From contig BCIK01000005.1 of assembly GCA_039545295.1 (NCBI GenBank), positions 593,142 through 657,141 on the forward strand: a DNA stretch of 64,000 nucleotides. The letters run 5' to 3'. Shown here piece by piece: positions 23,778 to 36,152 of the stretch; within the stretch, counting starts at the first letter, position 1, and the number at the start of each line of letters is the position of its first letter. The notes beneath the pieces were generated by a model that was not told the DNA's origin, searched no databases, and saw only the letters and a program-made list of their open reading frames with translations. This stretch comes from Udeniomyces pyricola (taxonomy: Eukaryota; Basidiomycota; Tremellomycetes; Cystofilobasidiales; Mrakiaceae). The position numbers and the translations under genes were made by a program.

Positions 23778-26700
23778 ATGGACACCACCGCGACCGCCGC
23801 ATCGACCTCGACATCTTCTTTCTCTGCTCGTTCAGCACCTTCGTCTCCGCATCTGGTCAACCTCCCGACGTTGCCCTTACCGACTCGCTCCTCCCCGACG
23901 GGCATCTCGAACCGACGGCCGTTGCCTTCGCCATCGTCCTCGCCTCGCTTCCCTGCTTCGCCACGACATCTTGTCGTCTTTCCTTCATCTCCGGACTTGC
24001 CGGACTTCCTCCCGCTATCGACCTCTCTGACGACTACAAATCGAATCGATGGTGAACCCAGCCCGAGAAGCCCTAATGTGCTCGACGTTGCTTGGGGAAC
24101 GAGGAGAAACAGCTGTCACTCGATCGTCGAGGTCGACGAGAAGGATTCTCATTCCCAATTCTTGGAAGGGGCAGGTTTAACCCACGTCGAATCTGTTCTT
24201 GGCCTGACAACGGCACCAACGCTCGGATCGGGCTCCAACCAGTCGAGCTTCAACAGAGTCCCGCTGCCATCGAGCCCGTACATCACCATGGTCGTCGAGA
24301 GCGAGCGAGGTAGGCCGCGCAAGTTGAACGACGATGATGACACTCAAGAGCTGAGACGTCCTCAGCGGGCGTGGATCTTGGGCGAGAGCTGTGAGAATAC
24401 CGACTCGGGCGACACAAGGGTGAGTCTGTTGGCCATGTCACATTGTTTTCAATTTTCATTTCTATTTTCATCTTGATTTTCTTTTTGCCTACTTACGTTG
24501 TGCCTCCCGCCGTATTCTGCGCCGAGATGACCGTGTTCGTGTGAAGGAACTTTCACTGACTTTGTCTAGTATGCGTTACCCCTTGCCCAGTCATCTTCCT
24601 CGTCGACGGTATCATCCCTAGCACTCTCTACGCCGACGCCATCGCTCTCGTCGCAGGCCGCCTCTCCGAAAAGCTCGCTCAGCATCCAGCCCTCTTCTCA
24701 GAGCGAGGCAGACTTCCTGGCCGATTCATCGATCGAGATCCTCGACCCAGATGTCACCTCGGTGACCTTGCTTCCCCCTTTCAACGACGGTATCGGTGCA
24801 CGATCGGTGAGGGCGAAATCGAGGAGGGATAAGAACGGAAGTGGGTTCAGCATTCTCAAAGGTTGGTTTGGCGGCAGCAATGGTGGCAACGGCAGTGCCA
24901 AGATGAGCAAAAAAGATAGCCGAGACAAGAAGCAGAAGGCCGTCGCACTCGCCAACATCCTCACCCCTCCGCCCTCGACCGCTGTCAGTCCAAATCCGAC
25001 CCCTTCCCTCAGTCCGATCACGGCCCAAACCATCTGCTCTCACAGCCATGAACGCTCGTCTCCTGTCCGAGACGGCGGCGATTCGGATACGGACGAGGAC
25101 GAAGACGACATCGCACGCGAAACTCAAGCGGCAGAAGAGGAGCGTGTCGCCGAGAATGAACGCCAGCGCGAGTTGGAACACCTCCAAGTCGAGAAAAAGT
25201 CGAGGCTGTTCCTGAGCCCAATTCAGACGTTTAGCGGCTTTACTTCGGCATTTGGTGGACGCAAAAGTCCAGCTTCGAGCCCTGGCGGATCACCCATCCT
25301 GTCGTCCTTCCCCTCTGATAGTTTGAGCTCTTCCACCAAACTCGAGGGTCTTCCGACCCCCTCTGCATCGACACTTGCGCCACCTCCTACCAACGCTTTC
25401 CGACCAGGCCCCTCTCTGGGCCTTTCCTCGCCGCTGCCTTCGGGCCTGACCCCTCTTCAGTCGCTGCACCTGCTTTCTTCGCAAAAACTTTCGCTGCTTG
25501 TTCGTCCTCCTCCACCTGGACATCCCATCTTCTCGTCGTCGTCGACGACCGGCGCATCGTCGCGTCTTTCCGCCCCTTACACCGCGACGGATCTTGGCGA
25601 GACGACTTTGATAAACGATAAGCGCGAGAGACGGTTTCCTTCGAGTTCAAACATAGTCCGACGTGAATTGCAAGGTGGAGGAGGCGGAATGAGGGCTGAG
25701 ATGGGCGTTCGGGGACTGATGAAGAGGTTGGAAAAGGGAGGCAGAGCTAGAAGAGAAGAGGTCGAAGCTCTCATCGAGTCAGTTTCGATCTTGGTGTCCA
25801 TTCATTCTCTGCTGATCCTCGCGAGCAATTTGGCTGACGACCGAGATTTGTTTTTATTCTTTCACAGTCTCTTCAAGCGGCATCCTGTTAGCCTCTCGAA
25901 GGGTCCGCCTGGCTCGATTCCGACTGCTTCTATCGCGTCTCGATCGGTCGACTCCATCTCCATCGCGCCCGTTCACAAGCTCAATGCGCCATCCTCGCCT
26001 TTCTACCCTCCCGGGTCAGGCATCGTCGCATTCATGGCGCGTGCGTCGTTTGTTGATCGCTCTGCGGTCTGGTATGGAACGGCTCTGCGCAGTTTCGAGG
26101 GTGGCGTCGTCATCATGAAAGGTAGAGTCGAAGAGACGCGGAAGAGTGCGAGGCTTCAATTCTCGCTGGGCATGGAAACTCTCGGCAAAGAGGTTCGGAC
26201 AGGCGCGGTCAATCGATGGAGAAAGAGTCCCAGGAACAGTCTCAAGGCAGCAAGCGGCGTCAACATCCCCGTGACAATGCCGCCGATTGATGTGACAGGC
26301 AGATCAAGCCCAACGGATCGCGAGCTGACGAGGTTAATCGACGAACCAACCGTCGTCCAAGGCGTCCCGGGCTTGCCCAGTGTGGTCATCTCATCGACAT
26401 TGTGTGCGCCTGAAACACCCATCCTCTTAACTGCTCCTCTTACGGAACCGACTCCACCTCAGCCGCCCCTGCCCCGTCTGTCTACCGCGCCCCTCAAATC
26501 TTCGCTCAAGCCTCCCTCAGCTTCCGTCGGATCCCGCTCTCTCTCGGCACCCACCCATCCGACGCCTCACTTTCTGTCGAACCGTTCTCAGCGCATTTCT
26601 CCTCTCTCTCGTCAATCCTACCCAGCTCCGCTGACGATTGATCCGTCATATGATGCATCCAAGGGAGGACCAAACTCCTCGGCGTTGAGCGAAGAGGACG

Positions 26701-28199
26701 AAAGCGAGGAAGACGACTTGCCCTTGGCTGAACTCCGGACCCGACGAACGAGCCTTCTCACTCTTTCAAAGGGAGGAAGGTCGCCCCTTTCGCCCATCCT
26801 CTCGCCGACGGACTCGGCTTCCTCCGAAACATCGACCGTCCAAGCTCGATCGATGCCACCGACCCCAACCCTGCCCGCTGCCGTACCGGAGTCCTCCTCA
26901 TCGCGGGAGCCAATGCCACGTTCGACGTCAAGAGACCGCGTGCTTCGATTCGCCTCGGACACGGTTGACAACGCCACTGCTCGAGACGTAGCTGCCGCGA
27001 CCAAGCGAAAAGAGGAAGCCGCAAGACGAAGAGAAGAGGTCGCCCGTCGTGCCGAGGAGGAAGAAGCTCGAGAGAAGGAACGTATCCGAGTCGAGGCAGA
27101 GGAGGCGGAAAGGGAGCGAAAACGACAGGACCGCCTGCGGGAAGAGGTCCGCAACGCAAGAGAGAGGAGGGAGAAGGTCAAACTCGGCGAGAGGAAGGGC
27201 AACGGGGGCAAATGGGAGGAACCTGCTGAGCAATCACAGCGGTCGTCGATGCCGCGGAAGAGCGAGAGTTCTAGGACGCTCAGTACTGAGATTGCTCCTA
27301 CCCGTACCTCGACTAGTCGGCTGGTGTCGACCGGTGGCGAAGGCCGAAAGGTTGACCATTGGGGTCCCAGATCGACTCACGAGCGGCCGCCGTCGCTTGT
27401 GTCCAATACAGCAACTTCATCACCCCAAACAGACAGCCCGCGTTCGTCTAACTCGTCGCTTCACAATCTCGCAAGCGGAGGAATCGTTTCGCCTTCCTCG
27501 ACGTCGAAGCAACACCCATCTCGCTCAGCCTCTTCGTCCAACATTCACTCACGCTCTTCGCTTCATCTCCCGGTTATGCCTTCGCACGCCATGCCGTATC
27601 AACATCAATCCCAAGGGCTTTCGCCCAGCTACTCTGCATATGGTCTCGCTCAACCTGTCATCTCTCCGTCGGGACGGTCGCCTCAACATCACGCTCGATC
27701 CTATTCGCAGTCCCACATGTTCCCCTCGGCCTCAGCTCCTCCTCAGCTTGCTTACCCCATCTCGCCTTACGCTCTCCCATCTCCGTACCCACTCACCTCG
27801 GCTGGCTACATTGTTCCTCCGCCTTCGTTGCCAGCGTTTAATCCTTACTTCCCGGCTCCGCCACAGCCGTTCTTTGCTCAATCCGCGTCATACTCCCAAC
27901 CGTCGAGTCCCAAGGCTAATCGCCCGTACCCACAGCACGCGCACTCTGCGAGCCAACAATCCCACCCACACCCCTCTTCGTATGTCCCTCACCACCAGAT
28001 CACGTCGCAACAGGCCAGTCACGAGTCGGTTGGCAAGCGAGCGAGCATGAGCTTTGGCACCTCTGCCCATGCCGTAGTGGGCGCTTCGCAACCGCAACAA
28101 TCCTCCACTGCGCCGCACTCTAGGAGCCGCACGGCGACAGGCTCTTCGGGTCAGCAGAGCTCGGGAGGTGTGCTCAAAAGGCAGTCGAGCTTCATGTAG
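23778..28199 (+). CDS. Large disordered Ser/Pro-rich protein with charged helix, unrecognised
   Basis: Exon 1 (23778 to about 24420) starts MDTTATAASTS. It joins at GDTR|YALPLAQ to a long exon after an intron ending TTGTCTAG (about 24569). A further probable intron (GTCAGT about 25778 to CACAG about 25867) joins EALIE to LFKRHPVS. The product is about 1300 residues. A moderately ordered region lies around FMARASFVDRSAVWYGTALRSFEGGVVIMKG, then a Lys/Arg/Glu-rich helix (about 26990-27220, REEVARRAEEEEAREKER). The C-terminus is Gln/His/Pro-rich and ends LKRQSSFM. No enzyme motif is seen. It resembles large fungal scaffold or polarity proteins in composition only; function unknown. The very long open frame and in-phase introns make coding certain. 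Confidence 0.85.
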
Positions 28200-29460
28200 G
28201 CTAGGTTGCTGCCCACTGTCCACCACCTTTTTCTACCCTCATTTTGCATTGTCCTCGTCCTTTGAATCGGCTTCACACTCTTGTTTGCCTCGCTCGTTTC
28301 TTTTCACTCCGCTTTCTCTTGCTTCTTACACATCTTTTGTTGCCTGCCTCCTACACCCTTCTTTGGTGCCTTTGATTTCCAACACACCCCAATACCATTA
28401 CATTTCCTTGCATGAACGTCCCTATCTCCCACAACTCCCCTTTCTTCATTCTGCCTGTGTCCCATCGTCTCTTCCATTTCCGTTTGTATCTTTCTTTCTC
28501 TCTCTCTCTCTCCCCCCTGCCCGCCCCTTCCTTCCCTCCGGAGGCAGGACAATGAAAAAGACGCCCACACCTCCTTCTTTCTTGTTTGTTTCCTGGACTT
28601 CCACATCATGCTCTCGTCTTTTTCCCCCGTTTGCCGTCAGCTTCATTTCTAGCCATCGATTTGCCTTCGTCGTTTCCTTATAATCTACCCATCTATCTAC
28701 TATTTTGTCCACGCGACATGCTTGGCTCTCTCTCTCTTTCTCTTACATAATCCCCACTCCCTTCACCTCTCCATTTTTATAACATCGTCCCCTTTTCCGA
28801 TGTCTTAGCCTTTACCTGTCCTCCCTCCGTCTCCCCTCTTCCATCTCGCGTCCGTCCGTCCGTCTTAGCATTCTCCGTCTCGCCTTTCCCTCCTCCCCTT
28901 ATTACGATTCTCCTCGACCCATCCACGTTCCTTTCCTCTCTCCTTCTCTGCTCAAATCCTTCCCTTCTTTCTCCTCTCCCACTCTGTCCCATTAGGTCAC
29001 ACCGTGTCACGCCGTATCACACCCAAATCTCATGGACTTTCTTTTCGTCTTGATTCTTTGTTGCTCTTCTGGTCTTTTTTTTTCTCTCTCGCGTTCTTTC
29101 TCTTTCTACAATGTATTTAGTGCCTTTCTTATGACTGGCCGTCAATACCAAATAATGCTCGTGAGACTTGGCTAAGGATGATATGCACTATCAGATGCCG
29201 GCAGGCGCTATATAGCTTGAAGCTTCACATCGATCACATGCATATATCATATAAGCACGTGTGTGTACAAAGACAGTTGAAACGGTAACGGCTTATATAT
29301 AGCAACAATCCGTACGTACGTACGTACGCGCATACTACTACTACTACTTATTACTATGGAGTCGGATTACATCTAGCTAACGAAAGGCAAAAAAAAAGAC
29401 CATTTTGGTTTTGTCATGACCAGGTCATCGACTGAGATATCCTGTTGCCTCTTCATGGGA
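28200..29460. other. Convergent intergenic region, pyrimidine-rich then AT-rich
   Basis: From 28200 to about 29110 the DNA is strongly C/T-rich on the plus strand (3' flank of the preceding gene). From about 29150 it becomes AT-rich, with a (GTAC)n palindromic tract at about 29312-29329 and (ACT)n just after. No gene is supported. It is the shared downstream region of two converging genes. Confidence 0.5.
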
Positions 29461-30017
29461 TCATCCTCGTCTGACGCATTCTCCTCCCTGTATATAATTC
29501 CCACTCCACTTCACTCCACCGACGATGGCGAGCATGAGGCCTAAGCACATGAAGACGGTCGTTCCGACGTAGACTCCACGAGCGGTAGGAGTCGTCGGAC
29601 CCCCCTTGCTGCTACGCGGACTTTGGAGGGAAGGGCGGAGATTGCTGGTGATGATACGGGAGGAAGGAGGAGGAGGATGAGGAGATGAAAGGGGGTGATA
29701 GAGGGGAGAGTTCGTCGGTAGTGGTAGTGGTGGTGGTGGTGAAGAGGGAGGGGTGGGAGAGCGAAGAGCGAGGAGGAGTGAGGGGAGGGTCGTTAAGGTC
29801 GAAGCGAACCCGGTTTGAAGGGATGACAGGGCCTTGGGTCGTTCGAGAAGAGGTGAGGGAAGAAAAAATCGGGAGATGGGAATGGGGAAGGGGGGATGGC
29901 GGAATAGGTTCAAGTTTCAGTTTACAAGGCAAGGGTTTTTTTTTTTTGGAATCGATGCACGTTAAAGAGATGGTTCCTCAAAGAAACTCTGTTTCAGATC
30001 TGGATCTTTCTCCAGAT

Positions 30018-30058
<41 letters not shown>

Positions 30059-33000
30059 AATTTTCCTTATATGGACTGACTGTACATGCAGATACGCCGT
30101 CTTGCCTTTGCAGCACCCAAGCGACGGCCCAAACGACGGTGCCCAGCGAATTTGCACTCAACGTACCCCAAGGCATGATCTTCCCCCACTCAACCAATCG
30201 CCGCCCTCTATACCTTTTCTCTACCATGCCGCCGACGCCTGTTTCAAAGTCGGCGAGTGCACCCTGCCTCTTAGGGTCGAGGGTTTGTACAAGGATAGAT
30301 CGGAGGAGACACCCTGGAGGAGCGAGAAGCATAGGATACAATAGTTGAGTCGCTGGCCAATTGGTGGAGGAAGAGTCGAGAGGTGGGAGTAAGATGTAGA
30401 GCAGGAGGATGACGAGGTAGAGGGAGAGGCAGAAGAATGTCGTAAGGCAGTCGAGGCGAAAGGTCGATGGAGGACAAGATTGCATCAGGGAATGTCGATC
30501 AGAGGTTTGATGAGTTGAGATGAAAAACGAAGAGAGTTGAGGAGGAGAAGGAGGGGGAGAAGGAAGAGAAGGTGGGTCGGTTGGAGGAAGGAGAGAGGAG
30601 AGGTAGATTCCAAAGGAAAGAGCCGAGTAGGAAATGAAGAGGGTCAAGAGCAGAAGGGAGATGCCTTCCATTGCCTAGGGAGAGAAACAGGAAAACAAGA
30701 CCGGCAATAAATGATGAATGAGCTCATTATCCGTCGTGATTCGTTATGAAGCGATGACCGAGCATAGGGAAGCACCCAACGATAACAGAGATACATGGTG
30801 AGGGAGAACAAGAAAGGATTGGGGAGGAGCAGGGGCAATGAGGACGGAAACTACATACATCTTCCATCCCACCTCGATCCGGGACGGAGTCCAAATTGGC
30901 GAAGCCAGCAAAGACGGAGTAGATCCAGCTGGGCAGGGAAGTGATAGAGCAAGCAAAGCCACTAGCGAGACCCGTAAAGACTGAAGGACCGAGAAGAAAG
31001 CACGTAGGTTTCAGTCTTAGGTGCGTGTGCCTCTGAGTATGAGGTGCAGTTAGGTTTGACGCAAAGGAAAGTGACAGTAAGACGGAACGAACGAGGAGGA
31101 TAGCTGTGGGGTACAAAAAGAAGGCGCATCATGACCATCAAAGAAAAAGAAAGAAGGTAAGAAGGACAAAACAGTGTAAGTGTGAAAGTTCAATCACAGC
31201 TATACAATCAAAAGTCATCGAAAACCTTGATACAATGTCGTGCGCCATTGTCGATCGATTGTTGTCAAGGCATCGAGAAGTGAGGACGACCTACATAGCC
31301 ACGAACTCTTGCTTTTTGTCTATGACGAGTCCAAAGACGGCACATCCTATTGCTTGAGCCCAAACCAGCCCCGAGAGCGCATAGCCGGTGTACGAGAGAA
31401 AATTGATCATACCGATCCTCTGGGAAGGGTTCAAACGACGCGATGACGAGGTGAACATGAAGGTGAGGGGAGGAGAGGTGTGAGGGGGCGTGATATTGTA
31501 GCGGAATAAAAATGAAACAAGGGTAAGGGCGTCAATCGTCGTAAAGGACCGTGTCACGTCTTTGTCTGGCTCCCCGCTCGTTGACGCTGCTCGCCTGGTC
31601 GGCTGCCGTTGTTGTCGCTGGCCTTCAACGTCTTCAAGCAACAAGATGCTACCCTCCTCCTGACGTGACATGGACTGAGCTTTGGACGTGCGTCTCGGGT
31701 AGCTTCGTCGTTGATTCCTCACGCTGCCATCGCTTGCGCTTGGGGGGCTCAGAGGCAGGGCGATGGGACCACTTGGTCGTCTCGATCCAGCGTCGAGAAT
31801 GAGTCCTGAAAGCCGGGAAGAGGATGAGGGAGGAGGTTCAGATGGATCAAGGTCGATGTGAGAGGTGTATAGAGTATGGGGCTCGGAGGACCGACGTTCT
31901 TGTTCGATGAGATCCGCGATGGCTTCCTCGAGTGCTTTAGCAGAGATATCGTCCCCTTGCCCGACTCCGTCATCCGAAGAGAGCTGAGAATCAGCATCTT
32001 CATCGTCGTATTGAAATGGCTGTGAACTCAAGCGTCTTTGACGAGATGATGGGAGGAGAGAGAAGGGGACGGCAAGCGAGGCGGTGGGGTATGGACGATC
32101 CGAATGAAGCTCACGGGCTGGAGCGTCGTGATCGAGGGAAAAGTTTTCTTCGTCAGGGTCTAGGTTAAGAGACGTAAGCTCAAAGGCTTGGTCGAGTGAG
32201 GAAGTGCAGGACACGGTCTTCTGGGTAAATGATGCAGAGGGTGGAGGGGATGGAGGTAAAATCGAGCTGCCCGATATTGGAGGGCCCAAGATGGGCAGAG
32301 ACGCGTCGCCGTCCTCAGAGACTGGAGGCGAGGGTATGTAGGAGTTGGCCAAGAGCGACGTCGGTCGCCTTGATTGTCGACGCGGTAAAGTGGTGTACTT
32401 GTCCTTTTGCTGGTGCTGCTGATGTCGAGGACTACCGATGAGGCTGGGTAACGATCTTTTCGGGGACAAGCTGCTCCTACCCGCATGAGCCTCGTGCCGA
32501 ACCTTGTATTCAGACTCAATCCGAGCATCGATCGCCCGCATCTCTGCACCAGCCCCTGTCGTCGACCCCCCTTCTGATCTTACCGGCACAATTGAAATTG
32601 GCCTGAGCGAAGGCAAGGCCGGAACAGGAGGAGAATCCTGACCGACTTTAAACTCTCTATACTTCTTACTCTCCCTCCTCGCTTTCCAGCGCAATTCCGA
32701 CTTGGTCATCAAGAACTCGATCCTAGCGGCCTCCTGACGATCACGATCCTCTTTCTCTCGCTGAGTTTGCTTAGGCGGATGACTCTCAGTCCGCTCGAGC
32801 TTCTCGGCGTTCGTGATCAGAGATCCGGATGAGATGTATGGAAGAGGTATGAGGGGCGCAGACGTGATAATAGGAGTGAGAGGTGTGTTGGACGAAGCGA
32901 TCGAAGAAGGCGGTAAAGAGGGTGAGTTCAAAGTAGATGGAAGTCGAAGTGGGCCTGTCGAGATGACAAGCTGCGAAGGCGTCGAGCGAAAGGACGTCGT

Positions 33001-33669
33001 GGTGCTATCGATAACTAAGCGACTGCTGCTTTGCTTCGGCTCTGTCCCGGTTGAAGCCGCGTTGATCGGGGAGTTCCTGAGCTGGAGCTGACGTTCGGCC
33101 TCTTTCGTCAAGGGAGGTGTGCCCTGACTTGGCCGACGCGAGCCAAACGAGAACTTGGACGACGCTCGGGAGCCATGCGAGGAGGTTGAAGAGGTATTTG
33201 AGCGGATTGAGGATGGCTTGTTCGAGACGGTTGCGAGAGGAATCAATGAAGGTGGGTCGGTTCGACTCGGCCGTCGATCGAGGTTCTTGCTGAGGTGAGG
33301 GAGCGTGTCTGATAGAGGAGGAGGAGAGAGAGCTGGGGAAAACGTGTTCGAACGAGCTCGGGGACTAGCGCCAAATTTGATGATTGACGCGTCGCTTTCT
33401 TCGTCGTCGTTGCCGTCGTCGTCGTCCTGGCTGTACTTGGACATAGCAGAGTCCTTGCGGTCACTCGTGGCCCTTTTGACTTGATCTATGTGATTGCTTG
33501 ATACATCTGGAGACGATGGAGCCGCGGACGAGGTAGTCGCGTTGGATGAATTTCGTCGGCTCCAGAAAGATTGGGGCTGCGGCTGTGGTGCTGGCTGCCG
33601 GGCGCTCGCAAGGTACTCTGAGAAAGAGGAAATACGCCGTTCTTGGGTGAAGGGTACTGCAGGAGCCAT
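29461..33669 (-). CDS. FEX/CrcB-type fluoride exporter with very long N-terminus
   Basis: Fluoride export channel of the plasma membrane; eukaryotic FEX proteins carry two CrcB repeats. Five exons close in phase: 33669-31295, 31103-31093 (11 nt), 30980-30859, 30674-30096 and 29832-29461, giving 1152 codons. CrcB repeat 1: LVWAQAIGCAVFGL, then YPPLFTGLASGFACSITSLPSW. Repeat 2: PWGTLSANSLGTVVWAVAW, then LQTGFASTLTTLPSLLLAL. A last membrane helix (YVGTTVFMCLGLMLAIVGG) follows. The first 700 or so residues are Ser/Pro-rich and disordered, with RRPSR-like basic patches that could be phosphorylated. In repeat 1 the family Asn of the WAN motif is replaced by Gln (WAQ). The start MAPAVPFTQERR was chosen because it is the first ATG of the open frame with coding-like composition. 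Whether the disordered part and the channel are always one protein is an inference from the open frame. Confidence 0.86.
31093..31103 (-). other. 11-nt microexon of the fluoride exporter gene
   Basis: Read on the minus strand as CTATCCTCCTC, preceded by CCCACAG and followed by GTTCGT. It links phase 2 to phase 1 and encodes YPP between FVAI and LFTGLASGF, giving the YPPL(Y/F)TGL motif expected before the CrcB Gly-Phe segment. Skipping it breaks the frame. Confidence 0.78.
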
Positions 33670-36152
33670 GGGTGGTAGGTCGGTCTGAGGCAAACACGTC
33701 TCGCGAAAGAGGAAGAGGTGGAGACGAAGAAGATTCAAGTGGTGAATGGACTGGCGGCGACTTCTAGGCCTGCAGGGCCAGGCCGATTGAGGGTGGTAGG
33801 CTTAATCTGATCAAGGGGGATCGGCTGTCGTCGCGTAGAGGTGAGCGGATGAGACAAGAATGACTGGCATGGCGAACCATCAAGCGAGTCAAGATAGGCG
33901 ATGAGCGAGAGAGCAGGGATGAGAAAGAAGGCAGAAGCAAAGTAGATGTGTTACATGATCAGTAGGATGCATTCATCAGCAGCAGAAGATGATGCCAGGT
34001 TGCAGACAAAAACAAACACAAGGAAACCAGATTAGCCAGGTTGGACAGACGATCAGACATGCGACTGGCAGGCACGAGATTATCAAAGCACATCGTCGCA
34101 AAGATGAAAATGAACGACCAGGAGACGAACGCGATGATGAGTACACAGTGTCGAGCGGCGGGTGAGCCGGCGAAGGCAGGATAAATGGTAGTGATGATGG
34201 TTGAGTGTGGGACACGAAGCATGATGAACGAGTCTAACACGTGAGGACATTCGTTCCTGATGAAGAAGCGACAGGAGATATGTCGAAGGGAAGCAGAGAG
34301 GGCAGTAAAAGGAAGTCTCGTCTAGTCATGCAGGTCATCGAGGTACAGTTTAGCATGTGACGCGAGCGCGACGATATGACGCGACGCGACGTGCATACAC
34401 GCAAAAGCGCAGGAGCCTCGGCTGCCTAGATCGCCCAAATTCAAATCTTACATTCGAAATTTAAGACCAGATCGATGAGGCAATCAATCGGATCGACCTA
34501 GTGCATGCAAGCTGCAAGTCTCGGTCACATGTCAGATGATCTGATAATCATGATCTCATGATCTCATAGTATCTTACGTTGCGCAACATCCGACTTCAAT
34601 CAGATCGATCTCACAGATCTCGGACCAGATCAGCCAAGCGCAACTGTCTGATCAGCATATCACGCTCGATACAACACATACCACCGCAAGGGAAATTTTA
34701 TCATTTTAGGGCGCATACGTACAGTAATTCATACGCAGATCATCTGATCAGCCTCTTCGTCTTGAATTTTGATTCGGTTGTTGCCGCCTACGGCCGTCGC
34801 TTATAAATGTCTGAACTGAGTTTGTGGCGCGGTCATGATGCATGATCGGCCATATAATCGCAGACAACCGACAAACTATCGGTCAATCGATTAATCATGC
34901 AGCATGATATTATGACGGACATAATCATACATGGTACGTACCATATCTGCATATCTGCATCCAAGCTAAAGATCCCACGACCTTTTCAAATTTAGCGTCC
35001 TCTAATCGTACTGCGAATACTAGAATTCAATATTCAAGTCCTATCGTTCTTGGCAGTCCTTTGTCTCGTAATCTGCAAGCACTACAACATATCTACAATT
35101 GAGCTGCATGAGTATAGATGACCCAAACATGATCTTTGGCGTACAGTGTGTCTTCTATCATCTGTATTGGGGAAATTATCACGAGCGAACCGGCGTACGT
35201 ATACAACGTGCTGTACGATAAATCGTCTGCACTTACAGGCTCCATCACTTTCTTTCGACTTCAGCGATGATCTGTGCGTTGGAGAGGTAACTATAAGATC
35301 GTGACCCTAATAAAGTAGGCACGCCAAGCCTTTCATGATGAGTACTTCATCATGTCGAACCGTTCATCTCAAACCCAAGCTGCACATGGGCATTTTTGGA
35401 GCTGAAAGGGGCTTACCGAACACCTTCCATCGTATCCAAGGCCGCGAGATTGGCTATACACCGACCAACACTACATACGGATGGAAGAAACCCGTCGTCA
35501 GCTGGTGACAAATTACACAATCTTACTGACGCGGTGCAAGATCCACACAACTTGAAAGACTACCTGAAAACTTACACTTCCCCATCCACCATTAGATGCT
35601 GCATCTCAGGCATCCCAACGGCTCTCAACGCTGAGAAAGCACCCTTCAAGAGCACTTCTGACATTCGCCTGGCCTCATGGCGATCGCCCGAGAATGATGG
35701 TAGATAGGAAGCCGAGAGCTTGAACGGCATCCTCGAGACGACCTTTCATGGAAGGGCACGCAAAGTGAGAAGAGGAAGAGGCGCCCGCTGTAGAGACAAG
35801 GCTGTACTGAATGAATGACAGATCATCAGTAAACGTTGAACGTTGAACGGTCATGCCAGCCAATTCATACATAACTTGTAGATATCGACTCCCTCACTCC
35901 CTATACGTGACGCCCGTCATGACCACGTACAAACGGCTCAATAAATGATGAATGTTGATGAACGCGTGGGAAGTTATGTAACTACTGACCGATTGAATGA
36001 TTGATGATTGATTCCGCAGGCCACTCCGTCTACATTGAATCAGGATATCTCCGTTACTCTCTATCTCCCACCAGGCTTTCACCTCAGCACTCGTCCCCGC
36101 CGAACGTCAGACCTCTTAAGCGGTTGACTTTTCTCTCCAGGCCCCAAATCAC
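33670..36152. other. Gene-poor intergenic region
   Basis: About 2.5 kb. 33.7-34.3 kb is likely the leader of the minus-strand exporter gene, with one 93-codon hydrophobic minus-strand frame at 33959-34240 that I could not link to any gene. 34.3-35.3 kb is AT-richer, dense in GATC/TGATCA and CATGATCTCAT-like short inverted repeats. 35363-35900 has short open frames on both strands without family motifs. No RNA gene was recognised. Confidence 0.45.

Noticed and set aside
27049..28050. 333-codon plus frame inside the large disordered gene
   Set aside because: Out-of-frame reading of a GC-rich low-complexity exon. The in-frame protein continues through it without stops.
31551..31802. Plus-strand frame opposite the fluoride exporter N-terminus
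   Set aside because: Antisense shadow of the long Ser/Pro-rich exon.
35396..35707. 103-codon plus frame in the gene-poor region
   Set aside because: No start context, no family motif, no neighbouring exon in phase.
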